NCBI GenBank assembly: GCA_024280945.1
Contig: JAMXLO010000122.1
Location: 62,001-126,000 of the forward strand
Length of the DNA: 64,000 nt
Direction: 5' to 3'
DNA from: Acetobacteraceae bacterium
Lineage (GTDB): Bacteria > Pseudomonadota > Alphaproteobacteria > Acetobacterales > Acetobacteraceae
Of this stretch, positions 8,155 to 17,218 are shown piece by piece (within the stretch, counting starts at the first letter, position 1; each line of letters opens with the position of its first letter). The notes beneath the pieces are model-generated. The model had not been told where the DNA came from. It saw nothing but the letters and a program-made list of their open reading frames with translations, and did no database searches. A program made the translations under genes and the position numbers.

Positions 8155-9097
8155 GTGGCTCCAACAGATGCAGCGAGAACAACCGCGCCGGATCCGTCCA
8201 TAGTTCTGCGCAATGCCAACCGGCATCCTCAGCGAGCGCAGCAAATCGCTCCGCGTCGTATTTGTAGCTGTTCTCGGTGTGGATGGTCTCACCGCGACTG
8301 AAGCGAATGACATGGCCGGCAAGCCGCACTTGCTGGTCCGCGAGACTCACCAGGTGCATTTCGATGCGGCTTGCGGTGTCGTTCCACAGTGCCTGGTGAG
8401 CAAAGGCACCTATGTCGAAGTTCGCCGCCGCCTCGCGATTGAGCCGCACCAGCAGATTGCGGTTGAACGCCGCGGTAACCCCTTGGGCATCGTGGTATGC
8501 AGGCAACAGGATGGCGGGATCCTTACGCAGGTCCACTCCCACCAGGAACCATGAGTCGCGCCCGAGCGCTTGCCGCGCGCGTTGCAGAAAGCGCCGCGCC
8601 TCGGGCGGGTCGAGATTGCCAATCGTTGAACCAGGGAAGAATCCCAGCCGCGGCAATTGCGGAACTTCCGTCGGCAACGCGGCGACATCCATGAAATCGG
8701 CAGGAACCAGACAGACCAGCAGTTCAGGCCGGTCCTGTCGCAGCCTCGCGCGCATCTGTTCGAGCTGCGGTGCAGCAACATCGATGGGAACGTAGGCATT
8801 AAAGATGTTGGTGCCAAGCAGCACTTCAGCCTTCGCCTCGTCGCTGGCGCCGTATTCCACCAGCACGGCCGGCCCGCGTACTGCCGTCGCAACGCGCGGG
8901 GCGACGGCGGCCAGCAACGCCCGTTCCGTGCGTGTCAGATAGTATTCCGGTAGTTCAGTGATACGGCCGAACAGCCGGCAACCTGCTTCGTCATAGAACA
9001 GCTTCGCCGGCAGCGTCTTCCTTTCCTGAAGAAGACCGGTCAGTGCTGCATCGGCAACGCTGCCCACCGCCGGCTTAAAGGCGGAGTCATCAGGCAT
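8141..9097 (-). CDS. egtD: L-histidine N(alpha)-methyltransferase EgtD
   Basis: A 318-residue protein of the EgtD family, which transfers three methyl groups from S-adenosylmethionine to histidine, giving hercynine, the first step of ergothioneine synthesis. Typical segments are LPAKLFYDEAGCRLFGRIT, LPEYYLTRTE, LVEYGASDEAKAEVLL, the SAM-site region YVPIDVAAPQLE, GFFPGSTIGNLDP, and ENSYKYDAERF near the end. The start at ATG 9097 is preferred over an in-frame upstream extension, which would run into egtB. It follows the egtB stop by 16 bases on the same strand, so the two form an operon. The 3' end overlaps a hairpin shared with the convergent sigma-factor gene. Confidence 0.95.
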   Translation of the reverse strand: MPDDSAFKPAVGSVADAALTGLLQERKTLPAKLFYDEAGCRLFGRITELPEYYLTRTERALLAAVAPRVATAVRGPAVLVEYGASDEAKAEVLLGTNIFNAYVPIDVAAPQLEQMRARLRQDRPELLVCLVPADFMDVAALPTEVPQLPRLGFFPGSTIGNLDPPEARRFLQRARQALGRDSWFLVGVDLRKDPAILLPAYHDAQGVTAAFNRNLLVRLNREAAANFDIGAFAHQALWNDTASRIEMHLVSLADQQVRLAGHVIRFSRGETIHTENSYKYDAERFAALAEDAGWHCAELWTDPARLFSLHLLEPRQGP

Positions 9098-9113
9098 CTT
9101 TCGGATTTCCTTG

Positions 9114-10316
9114 TCAGAGGTCGTGCGCGAGACGAACGCCCGTGAACTGCCAGCGCTTGTCGGGATGGAAGAAATTCCGGTAGCTGCGCCGGGTATGGCG
9201 AGCCGGCGTTGCCAGGGAACCACCCCTCAGCACCATCTGGTTGATCATGAACTTGCCGTTGTATTCGCCCACCGCTCCCGCGGCAGGCCGGTAGCCTGGA
9301 TATGGGCTGTAGGCGCTGCACGTCCACTGCCAGACATGCGATGCCTGCTCCCGTAGCTCGTCACGTCCGCTCGCCGCTTCCCACTCGGCCTCGGTGGGCA
9401 ACCGCGCGCCAGACCACCGGGCGAACGCATCCGCCTCGTACCAGCTGATGTGTCGAACCGGTGCATCGCGATCCAACGGCGCGAGCCCACGCAGCGTCAT
9501 CTGCCACCAGGCCCCGTCATGTTCGCGCCAATGAAGCGGTGCGGTCCAGCCATTGCTCTGTGCGCAGACCCAGCCGTCCGACATCCAAAGCGAAGCCGTG
9601 CGATAGCCACCGTCGGCGATGAAATCCAACCAGTCACCATTGCGCGCTAGGCGTGATGCAATTGCATATGGCTGCAGATATACGGCGTGCGCCGGGGTCT
9701 CATTATCGAAGCAGAAATTCGTGTCCTGATGTCCAATTCGAACCATCCCGTCTCCACACTCGACAAACCGCGTGGGGCCGGCTGCGCCTGCCGGTTCCCG
9801 CCAGTCAGGCAGCACCGGTGGCGCAAGCGGATTCTGCGCGAATGCATGCAGCGTGTCGGTCAGCACCAGTTCCTGATGCTGCTGTTCGTGCTGCAGCCCG
9901 AGTTCGACCAGGAACGCGGCATCACGGGGCAACCGCACCAGTAGCCGAAGCATCGCCGCATCGACGTGGCGGCGATATTCAGTCACCCGCTGGGCGGTCG
10001 GTCGCGTCAGCAGGCCACGGTTCGGTCGCGGATGGCGCGGGCCAACTGCCTCGTAGTACGAGTTGAACAGATAGGCGAAATCCCGATCGAAAATCTCGTA
10101 GCCCGCCGCATGGGGACCAAGGACGAACTGCTCGAAGAACCATGTGGTGTGCGCCCTGTGCCATTTGGCTGGACTGGCATCCGGCATGGATTGAACGCAT
10201 TGGTCCTCGGGGCTGAGCGATTGGACCAGCTTCTCGGTCCAGTCGCGGATCGCCGCGTAGCGCCGCGGCAGCGTCGTGTCCTCGACAGCGTGCGCTGCCC
10301 CAGCCAGATCGTTCAT
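9114..10316 (-). CDS. egtB: Ergothioneine biosynthesis protein EgtB (iron-dependent sulfoxide synthase)
   Basis: A 400-residue two-domain protein. The N-terminal DinB-like part carries the iron ligands: H53 in KWHRAHTTWF and H143/H147 in HEQQHQE. The C-terminal formylglycine-generating-enzyme-like domain shows RHISWYEADAFARWSGARLP TEAEWE and the closing RRSYRNFFHPDKRWQFTGVRLA. EgtB joins hercynine to a thiol donor (gamma-glutamylcysteine or cysteine) with oxygen. ATG 10316 is preferred to an upstream frame because GGGAGA lies 5 bases before it. egtD follows immediately; no egtA, egtC or egtE gene is present, so the C-S lyase step must be encoded elsewhere. Confidence 0.95.
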   Translation of the reverse strand: MNDLAGAAHAVEDTTLPRRYAAIRDWTEKLVQSLSPEDQCVQSMPDASPAKWHRAHTTWFFEQFVLGPHAAGYEIFDRDFAYLFNSYYEAVGPRHPRPNRGLLTRPTAQRVTEYRRHVDAAMLRLLVRLPRDAAFLVELGLQHEQQHQELVLTDTLHAFAQNPLAPPVLPDWREPAGAAGPTRFVECGDGMVRIGHQDTNFCFDNETPAHAVYLQPYAIASRLARNGDWLDFIADGGYRTASLWMSDGWVCAQSNGWTAPLHWREHDGAWWQMTLRGLAPLDRDAPVRHISWYEADAFARWSGARLPTEAEWEAASGRDELREQASHVWQWTCSAYSPYPGYRPAAGAVGEYNGKFMINQMVLRGGSLATPARHTRRSYRNFFHPDKRWQFTGVRLAHDL

Positions 10317-10370
10317 CACGTTCTCCCGCCGGCCGTCGCGCGATAAGTATGGCAGCCCCGCCCGTCGTAC

Positions 10371-10399
10371 AAAAGATGGGCGGCCCAAGGCCGCCCATC
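10371..10399 (-). terminator. Intrinsic terminator of the PRC-barrel gene
   Basis: A perfect 11-base stem with a 3-base loop (10375-10399, GATGGGCGGCC / GGCCGCCCATC). Read on the minus strand it is followed at once by TTTT (10374-10371). It lies 40 bases past the stop of the PRC-barrel gene and before the egtB start, so it should end the PRC-barrel transcript and insulate egtB from it. Confidence 0.85.
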
Positions 10400-10438
10400 C
10401 GCGTCATCGTCGCCGGTCGTGGCGCTTTCCGGTTCAGA

Positions 10439-10921
10439 TCACGCGTTCGTGTAATGATAGTCGGGCATACCCTCCAGCGATGCCTTGGTGGCGCCGGGCA
10501 TAACCACTTTATCGCCCTCGATCTTCAACTGGTCGAACGGCACGGACACCAGCTTGCTGCCCATCCCGAGGAAGCCGCCTACGGACAGCACGACCATGTC
10601 GTTCTTATGACTGTCATCGCGCATCAGCACATCATCGATAGTGCCGATCGACTGGTTCTGGTCATTGTAGACGCTGGCGCCGACCACCTTGCTCACGCGC
10701 ACCTGATGATCCGCTGTGAAGTATTTGGAGTTGCTTGACGTCGACATGCGGCCCGTGTCGCTTGGGCGCGCCGTCGTTGTGGTGGTGGTCGTGTGGGTGG
10801 ACGTCCCGCCCGGCGGCGGTGCGGGAGGCGTCGAGCCAGGCGTCGTCGACTGTGCCAGCACCGGCAACGCGATCACAGCCGAGGCGGCCACCATGCTGAC
10901 GATTGAAGTAGATCTGGACAT
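10439..10921 (-). CDS. Exported PRC-barrel domain protein
   Basis: A 160-residue protein with a signal peptide (hydrophobic VSMVAASAVIALPVLAQS), a low-complexity linker rich in proline and threonine (residues about 26-55, including a run of seven threonines), and a C-terminal PRC-barrel domain (VSKVVGASVYNDQNQSIGTI to VVLSVGGFLGMGSKLVSVPF). PRC barrels are small beta domains found in photosystem and RNA-processing proteins; exported forms in alphaproteobacteria have no clear role that I know. The start is ATG 10921, with AAGGGAGA upstream, rather than the TTG two codons earlier. It is divergent from ku and ends at a strong intrinsic terminator. Confidence 0.88.
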   Translation of the reverse strand: MSRSTSIVSMVAASAVIALPVLAQSTTPGSTPPAPPPGGTSTHTTTTTTTARPSDTGRMSTSSNSKYFTADHQVRVSKVVGASVYNDQNQSIGTIDDVLMRDDSHKNDMVVLSVGGFLGMGSKLVSVPFDQLKIEGDKVVMPGATKASLEGMPDYHYTNA

Positions 10922-11067
10922 GATCAAATGTCTCCCTTCGCTATGGCCCTACGAACGAACCATCCACTGCACGGTTTCGATCGGTTCGCGCACAAAAGAA
11001 CGTGTGATTCGGATCGGACTGGCACAAATCGCTGGCCGTTCTAAATGTGAGGCATACGGAGGTGGCC

Positions 11068-11946
11068 ATGGCGCAGCGACCGATCTGGCGAGGACACCTG
11101 CGGCTCGCACTGGTGAGCTGTCCCATCGCTCTGTACAGTGTCCTGCGCGCGAGCGGCGATCTGCATTTTCACTTCATCAATCCGAAGACCGGCCACCGGG
11201 TGCGCACGGTCACGGTCGACGCTGAAACGGAGAAGGAAATCCCACGGTCGGAACTGGCAAGAGGCTATGAGTTCGAGAAGGACCGCTACGTCCTGCTTGA
11301 CGACGAGGACTTCGCCAGCGCGCGCATCGACACATCTTCCACACTGACGGTCAGCAAGTTCATTTCTCGCGATACGATCCATCCGATCTATTTCGATACC
11401 AGCTATTACATGGTGCCGGACGGCGAGGCAGGGCAGGACGTTTACGTGGTGTTGCGCGATGCCATTGCGTCTTCCGGCACGGCTGCGCTGTCTCGATTGG
11501 TGATCTCCCGCCGCGAACGACCCGTGACCATCCTGCCGCTCGATAAGGGAATGGTGCTGCACACTTTGCACGAGCCCCGCGACCTCTACGCCCATGACAC
11601 GTTGTTCGAGCGCATCCCTGGCGGGAAGCCGGACCCAGAGATGGTCAAGCTTGCCCGCCAGTTGATCGAGCGACAGGAGGGGAAATTCGAGCCGGACGAC
11701 ACGGTGGACCGCTACGAAGAGCGGCTGCGGCAGGTGATCGAAGCCAAGCTGAAGGGTGAGGGCATCAAGCCTGAGCCCGAGGAGCCGCGTGGCGACAATG
11801 TCATTGACCTGATGGCCGCGCTGAAGCGGAGCCTTGGCCAGGAGGGAAAGCCGAGGAAGACCGCTGCGGCGAAGCCCTCCCGGCGGAAGTCGGCCGCGAC
11901 TGGGGCGAAGAACACAAAGCGTCCGGCGGCCCGCAAGCGCGCCTGA
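11068..11946 (+). CDS. ku: Non-homologous end joining protein Ku
   Basis: A 292-residue bacterial Ku. The opening IWRGHLRLALVSCPIALYS, then INPKTGHRV, FISRDTIHPIYFDTSYYMVPD, VISRRERPVTILP and MVLHTLHEPRDLY follow the family order. It forms a ring-shaped homodimer on DNA double-strand ends and recruits the ligase LigD. The last about 40 residues are rich in Lys, Arg and Ala, the basic tail that in other Ku proteins aids DNA binding. ATG 11068 is chosen over a GTG at 11047 because a near-perfect GGAGGT lies 5 bases upstream. No ligD is in the window. It is divergent from the PRC-barrel gene. Confidence 0.95.
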   Translation: MAQRPIWRGHLRLALVSCPIALYSVLRASGDLHFHFINPKTGHRVRTVTVDAETEKEIPRSELARGYEFEKDRYVLLDDEDFASARIDTSSTLTVSKFISRDTIHPIYFDTSYYMVPDGEAGQDVYVVLRDAIASSGTAALSRLVISRRERPVTILPLDKGMVLHTLHEPRDLYAHDTLFERIPGGKPDPEMVKLARQLIERQEGKFEPDDTVDRYEERLRQVIEAKLKGEGIKPEPEEPRGDNVIDLMAALKRSLGQEGKPRKTAAAKPSRRKSAATGAKNTKRPAARKRA

Positions 11947-12006
11947 GCCTCGCTTTCCCCTCCCGCCGTGATAGCGTACGGCAAGGGGGCTGGCGGGAGA
12001 GTGGCG

Positions 12007-13143
12007 TTGAGCAATTGCGAGAAAAGCAAAGCAATTTCGACAAGGCTGCATTGCCTCGTTTGGATTGCTTCGTTGTTGGCGCTCCTCGCATTTGTGGTCG
12101 TGCCAGCCAGCGCACAGCAGCGCGTGCTGAACATCTACAATTGGACCGACTATATCGACCCTGACGCGCTCGAGCGGTTCCAGAAGGAAACCGGCATCAC
12201 CGTCCACTACGATGTGTTCGACAGCCTGGAAACGCTGGAAGCCAAGATGCTCGCCGGCCACTCCGGCTATGACCTCATCATACCCAGCTCGGAGCCGACC
12301 TTCTCACGCCTGATCAAGGTAGGCGCGCTGGCGCCAATCGACCGGTCGCGTGTGCCGAATTGGAAGAACCTCGATCCGACGCTGATGCACGAGGTGGAAT
12401 CGTCAGATCCCGGCAACCGCTACGGCGCAATCTATCTGTGGGGCACCACCGGCATCGGCATGAACACCGACAAGGTGAAGCAACTGGCACCCGCCGCACC
12501 GACCGACTCCTGGGACCTGTTGCTAAAGCCGGACAACGCAAAACGACTCGCATCCTGCGGCATCGTCATGATGGATTCGGCGATCGATGTGATTCCCGGC
12601 GTGCTGAAGTATCTCGGCAAGAGCCAGAACAGCACGGATGCCGGCGATCTGGCCGCGGTGGAACACACATTGCTTGGCGTCCGTCCATACATCCGCACCT
12701 TTGCCTCTGGCGGCGCAATCGAAATGCTGGCGAGCGGCCAGATCTGCCTGGCGCTGGATTACTCCGGCGATGTGGTGCAGGCGTCGGCGCGCGCGCAGGA
12801 GGCCAAGCGCGGCGTGTCGGTGCGCTACATCGCACCGAAAGAGGGGGCGCAGCTCGGCTTCGACATGATGGCGATCCCCGCCGACTCCGAGCATAAGGAT
12901 GCGGCGCTGATGTTCATCAACTTCGTATTGCAGCCCGACGTGATGGCAAGAATCACCAACACTGTGCGCTATGCCAATGCGGTGCCGGCAAGCCGACCAA
13001 TGATCCGGCCTGAGCTGCTGGCCGACACCAACATCTTCCCGACAAAGGAGCAGATGAAGTCGCTCTTCACCGTCAGCGCGGTACCGCCGGCGGTCGAGCG
13101 TCAGCGCACGCGGATGTGGGCGCGCTTCAAGGCCGGACAGTAA
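12007..13143 (+). CDS. potF: Polyamine-type ABC transporter substrate-binding protein
   Basis: About 378 residues, with a signal peptide (WIASLLALLAFVVVPASAQ) and the PotD/PotF-type start of the mature protein, VLNIYNWTDYIDPDALERF. Other family landmarks are SGYDLIIPSSEPTFSRLIKVGAL and WGTTGIGMNTDKV. It would bind putrescine or spermidine in the periplasm. TTG 12007 is suggested as start because GGGAGA ends 6 bases before it; GTG at 12001 or 11968 are in-frame alternatives. The gene heads a potFGH operon: the ATPase gene follows within 5 bases. The symbol is given by similarity; whether the substrate is putrescine or spermidine cannot be told. Confidence 0.88.
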   Translation: MSNCEKSKAISTRLHCLVWIASLLALLAFVVVPASAQQRVLNIYNWTDYIDPDALERFQKETGITVHYDVFDSLETLEAKMLAGHSGYDLIIPSSEPTFSRLIKVGALAPIDRSRVPNWKNLDPTLMHEVESSDPGNRYGAIYLWGTTGIGMNTDKVKQLAPAAPTDSWDLLLKPDNAKRLASCGIVMMDSAIDVIPGVLKYLGKSQNSTDAGDLAAVEHTLLGVRPYIRTFASGGAIEMLASGQICLALDYSGDVVQASARAQEAKRGVSVRYIAPKEGAQLGFDMMAIPADSEHKDAALMFINFVLQPDVMARITNTVRYANAVPASRPMIRPELLADTNIFPTKEQMKSLFTVSAVPPAVERQRTRMWARFKAGQ

Positions 13144-13148
13144 GCAAG

Positions 13149-14188
<1,040 letters not shown>

Positions 14189-14192
<4 letters not shown>

Positions 14193-15097
14193 TGGGCCGA
14201 CGTCTGGTCCTGGCGATTCCATGGGCTTGGTTGCTGATCTTCCTGATCCTTCCGGCGCTGATCGTATTGAAGATCGCGCTATCTTATCCGGCGGACAGCG
14301 TACCGCCCTACGCACCGATGCTGCCCGGTCTGCATGTCAGCACCGACGCCTTCTCGCTGATCCTTTCCGACCCGCTCTATCGCGACGCACTGCTGCTCAG
14401 TCTCAAGGTCGCTGCGCTGTCCACCGCGATCTGCCTGCTCACCGGTTATCCCATGGCGCTCGCGATCGCGCGCAGTTCCGAGCGTTGGCGCAGCGTGCTG
14501 CTGTTGCTGGTGATGCTGCCGTTCTGGACTGGCTTCCTGATGCGTATCAACGCATGGATCGGCCTGCTGCAGGACAATGGCTGGATCAATACGATTGCCG
14601 TGGCACTGGGCCTGCCCGCCTTGCGGCTGCTCTATACCGATACGGCGGTGTATATCGGCATGGTGTATACGTACCTGCCGTTCATGGTGCTGCCGCTCTA
14701 TACGCGACTGACACAGCTCGATGCGTCCTTGCTCGACGCCGCAGCGGACTTGGGAGCGCCGCCATGGCGCGCCTTTCTGCGCATCACGCTGCCGCTGTCA
14801 CTGCCCGGCGTATGGGCCGGCATATTGTTGGTGTCCATTCCGGCGGCCGGCGAATACGTCATTCCCGAACTGCTCGGCGGGCCGCAGGCACAGCTGATCG
14901 GTCGCGTGCTGTGGCAGGAATTCTTCAACAACCGCGACTGGCCAACGGCCTCGGCGATCGCCTGTGCATTGGTCATGCTGCTGTTGCTGCTGCCCGGCGC
15001 GATCATCTGGGCGACGCGTCAGGCTGTTCGGGCCGCGGCAATCACTCGAGGCGCTGCAGCAGAGGCTCGACCAGCCGTCGCACCACCTGCTCGCTGA
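14189..15097 (+). CDS. potH: Polyamine-type ABC transporter permease
   Basis: About 302 residues with six predicted membrane segments, including WAWLLIFLILPALIVLKIAL at the N-terminus and the permease EAA-like loop in LDAAADLGAPPWRAFLRITLPLSLPG. This is the first of the two permeases normally present in polyamine importers. ATG 14189 overlaps the potG stop. The last about 18 residues (rich in Ala, Arg and Pro) are encoded by sequence antisense to the end of ccmG, and the two genes overlap by 56 bases tail to tail. No potI follows, so the second permease is missing here and the natural 3' end of this operon seems to have been lost. Confidence 0.88.
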
Positions 15098-15614
15098 GGC
15101 CGCCGGCCCAATGCCACCGGACGATCCCTGACCGATCGATCATGAAGGTCTCCGGCACTCCGATAAGGCCGAACGCGTCTCCGGCCACCCCTTGCTCATC
15201 GCGCGCGATGCGGGCGTAGGGATCGCCACCATTCTGGAGGAACTCAGTGGTGGCCGTGGGGGCATCCTTGTACGCGATGCCCCACATCGGGACGCCCTGC
15301 TGTTTCAGCGCCCGCAGCACCGGCGCTTCCTGCGCGCAAGGCATGCACCAGGAGGCAAAGAAGTTGAGCAGAACCGGGCGGCCGACCTTCATGACATCGG
15401 CGCTGGAAAATCCTTGGCTCGGTGGCTGCCCGGGCAGCGAGAAGGTGGGCAGGTGCTTGCCGATCAGTGGACTGGCCGGCGCAAGCGATTGGTCGGCGCC
15501 GCGCCGCACGCGGCCAAGCAGCAGCCACGAGCCGGTGGCAAAAACAGCCGCTGCGCCCAAGGGAAGAAGAAGGACTGCGCGACGCGACAAGGGCGATGCA
15601 GCTTGCTGGCTCAT
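15042..15614 (-). CDS. ccmG: Cytochrome c biogenesis thioredoxin CcmG/DsbE
   Basis: A 190-residue protein with an N-terminal membrane anchor (AVLLLPLGAAAVFATGSWLLL) and a periplasmic thioredoxin domain with the active site WCMPC (C90, C93) in NFFASWCMPCAQEAPVL. The DsbE-specific insert GIAYKDAPTATTEFL and the cis-Pro loop GVPETFMIDRSG are present. It reduces the disulfide of apocytochrome c haem sites during maturation. ATG 15614 overlaps the ccmE stop (ATGA), so the gene is the last of ccmC-ccmD-ccmE-ccmG. ccmF and ccmH, usually placed around this gene, are absent. The 3' end overlaps potH. Confidence 0.93.
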   Translation of the reverse strand: MSQQAASPLSRRAVLLLPLGAAAVFATGSWLLLGRVRRGADQSLAPASPLIGKHLPTFSLPGQPPSQGFSSADVMKVGRPVLLNFFASWCMPCAQEAPVLRALKQQGVPMWGIAYKDAPTATTEFLQNGGDPYARIARDEQGVAGDAFGLIGVPETFMIDRSGIVRWHWAGGLSEQVVRRLVEPLLQRLE

Positions 15615-16114
15615 CCGCCCGTCTTTTTCGGTTCCATCGTGTTCCAGGTCGCCGCAGGCGGCGGCGGACCGGCGGCCGGGTTCCAATGGCCCGACTTCTT
15701 CAGCGCGTCAGCCACGTCCTTCGGCATATAGGTCTCGTCGTGTTTCGCCAGTACCTCGGAGGCGCGAAACGTGCCGTCGGGCTGCATGGCCCCGAGTGTC
15801 ACCACACCCTGACCCTCGCGAAACAGGTCCGGCAGGATGCCGACATAGGTGACCTCGACGCTTGCCGCGCCATCGCCGACGCGGAACTTTGCCGTCGGCC
15901 GCCCCTTCTCGGTGGAGCGCTGCACGCTGCCCTGCTCGACCAAGCCGCCGAGACGGAACGTGCGACCGGGCGCCGGGGCCTTCGCCGCCAGATCGGACGG
16001 CGCGAGAAAGAACACCAGGCTGTCGCTGAAGGCGAACAACGCCAGGGTGGCGGCCGAGCCGAGGCCCAGACCACAGGCGAGCAGGATCCAGAGGCGGCGC
16101 CGCTTGCGGGTCAT
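15611..16114 (-). CDS. ccmE: Cytochrome c maturation haem chaperone CcmE
   Basis: A 167-residue protein with one N-terminal membrane anchor (WILLACGLGLGSAATLALFA) and the periplasmic OB-fold haem chaperone domain. The covalent haem-binding histidine is H125 in VLAKHDETYMP, with Y129 as the usual axial partner. The segment RLGGLVEQGSVQR and GILPDLFREGQGVV are also typical. CcmE takes haem from the CcmABCD complex and passes it to the ligase CcmFH. Its start codon overlaps the ccmD stop and its stop overlaps the ccmG start. Confidence 0.95.
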   Translation of the reverse strand: MTRKRRRLWILLACGLGLGSAATLALFAFSDSLVFFLAPSDLAAKAPAPGRTFRLGGLVEQGSVQRSTEKGRPTAKFRVGDGAASVEVTYVGILPDLFREGQGVVTLGAMQPDGTFRASEVLAKHDETYMPKDVADALKKSGHWNPAAGPPPPAATWNTMEPKKTGG

Positions 16115-16287
16115 CGCCGGCGGGCGCCTGTCTCCGGCCCCGGACTTGATCCGGGGTTGGCCCGGGGATCGACAGCCGCAAGTCGACGCGCGGCGGCGCG
16201 CATCCGCGCAAACGCAGCTACTGCGAAGCTGCCGGGGATCAGCACGCCAAGGACATAAGCCGCAACGATGTAGGGCAAGTGGGTCAT
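16111..16287 (-). CDS. ccmD: Haem exporter protein CcmD
   Basis: A small protein of 58 residues, in the place and size class of CcmD: one membrane segment (PYIVAAYVLGVLIPGSFAVA) followed by a basic stretch (RMRAAARRL). CcmD helps release haem-loaded CcmE from the CcmABC complex. It is held between ccmC (ATGA overlap) and ccmE (ATGA overlap). The last about 18 residues are encoded by a palindromic repeat (CCCCGGA-N5-TCCGGGG at 16138-16156) whose translation has the NPGSSPGPETG pattern of a dispersed repeat, so the native protein was probably shorter. Confidence 0.88.
   Translation of the reverse strand: MTHLPYIVAAYVLGVLIPGSFAVAAFARMRAAARRLAAVDPRANPGSSPGPETGARRR
16138..16156. repeat. Palindromic repeat inside the ccmD 3' end
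   Basis: Seven-base arms CCCCGGA and TCCGGGG around the loop CTTGA. The flanking sequence and its translation resemble the short dispersed palindromic elements of alphaproteobacterial genomes. It lies within the coding sequence of ccmD, just before ccmE. Confidence 0.55.
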
Positions 16288-17069
16288 GCCGCGGTCTCTT
16301 CGGCGCGCATCATCAGCAGCGTGCGGATGCGCCGTTCCATCACCGCAGCCCGCGTGCGCGCCGCGACAATGGCGGCGAACACCAGCGTGTAGCCGAGAGC
16401 CGAAAACAACAGCGGCCACAGCATGCCGACATACATGGTCGGCGCACCGGTCAGCGTGATGGTGTCGGGTTGGTGCAGCGTGTTCCACCAGTCCACGCTG
16501 AACTTGATGATCGGCAGGTTCACCACCCCGATCAGCGCCAGGATGGCGCCGGAGCGGTAGCCTCGCTCTGGGTTGTCGAATGCACGCACCAGGGCGATGT
16601 GGCCCAGATACAGGAAGAACAGCACCAGCACCGATGTGAGCCGCGCGTCCCAGACCCACCAGGCACCCCACATAGGCTTGCCCCAGATACTGCCGGTAAG
16701 CAGACAGAGAGCGGTAAAGGCAGCGCCGACCGGCCCGATCTCGACCGCGGCCAGGTCTGCCAGCGGATGGCGCCAGACCAGTGACAGGACCGAGCAGATC
16801 GCCAGGCCCAGATAGCCGGCCGAGGCCAACCAGGCGGCGGGGACATGCACGTACATGATCCGCACCGCGTCGCCCTGCTGCCAGTCAGCGGGTGCGTAGA
16901 ACAGGCCCCAGATGAGGCCCAGCGCCGTCAATGCTGCGCCGGTGGCGGCAAGCCACGGCAGCACCACTCCGGACAGGCGCAGGAAACGCCCGGGATTGGC
17001 AAATCGGTGCAGGGAACGGCCCGGATTTCGCCCACTCGGGGGCGGGGCTACAACGGAACTCGCGTCCAC
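16284..17069 (-). CDS. ccmC: Haem exporter permease CcmC
   Basis: A 261-residue membrane protein with six hydrophobic segments and the tryptophan-rich haem-binding motif WGAWWVWDARLTS on the periplasmic side. The flanking histidines are seen in YVHVPAAW and DWWNTLHQ. CcmC loads haem onto CcmE. The annotated start is GTG 17069 (VDASSV); the usual family start would be near LHRFANPGRFLRLSG, so the first about 20 residues are uncertain. It is the first gene of the ccmC-D-E-G group; ccmA and ccmB do not precede it. A FNR/FixK-type box lies about 120 bases upstream. Confidence 0.93.
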   Translation of the reverse strand: MDASSVVAPPPSGRNPGRSLHRFANPGRFLRLSGVVLPWLAATGAALTALGLIWGLFYAPADWQQGDAVRIMYVHVPAAWLASAGYLGLAICSVLSLVWRHPLADLAAVEIGPVGAAFTALCLLTGSIWGKPMWGAWWVWDARLTSVLVLFFLYLGHIALVRAFDNPERGYRSGAILALIGVVNLPIIKFSVDWWNTLHQPDTITLTGAPTMYVGMLWPLLFSALGYTLVFAAIVAARTRAAVMERRIRTLLMMRAEETAA

Positions 17070-17184
17070 TGCACCAACCTATCGCAGGACAGCAGCAGTT
17101 TGAAGGGACACGGCGCGGCCTGGAATGTTCCTGGAGGAAACTTCATGCTGGTGGTTAGTTTGCCGGTCGGGGCCGGGCGGCTCA

Positions 17185-17198
17185 TTGACCCTGATCAA
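17185..17198. promoter_or_regulatory. FNR/FixK-type binding site between ccmC and the EVE-domain gene
   Basis: TTGAC-CCTG-ATCAA matches the FNR/FixK/Crp-family consensus TTGAY-N4-RTCAA in both half-sites. It lies about 122 bases before the ccmC start (minus strand) and 21 bases before the EVE start (plus strand). The distance suits control of the ccm genes, which need extra expression when oxygen is low; on the EVE side it could only repress. A Crp/Fnr-family gene lies at 39985-40755 but has no proven link. Confidence 0.55.
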
Positions 17199-17218
17199 TT
17201 GGGGAGGCGGTTCCTGCG

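Noticed and set aside
11011-11045. A TGGCAC...GC stretch resembling a sigma-54 promoter before ku
   Set aside because: The spacing between the GG and GC elements is 8 instead of 10 bases, so it does not fit.
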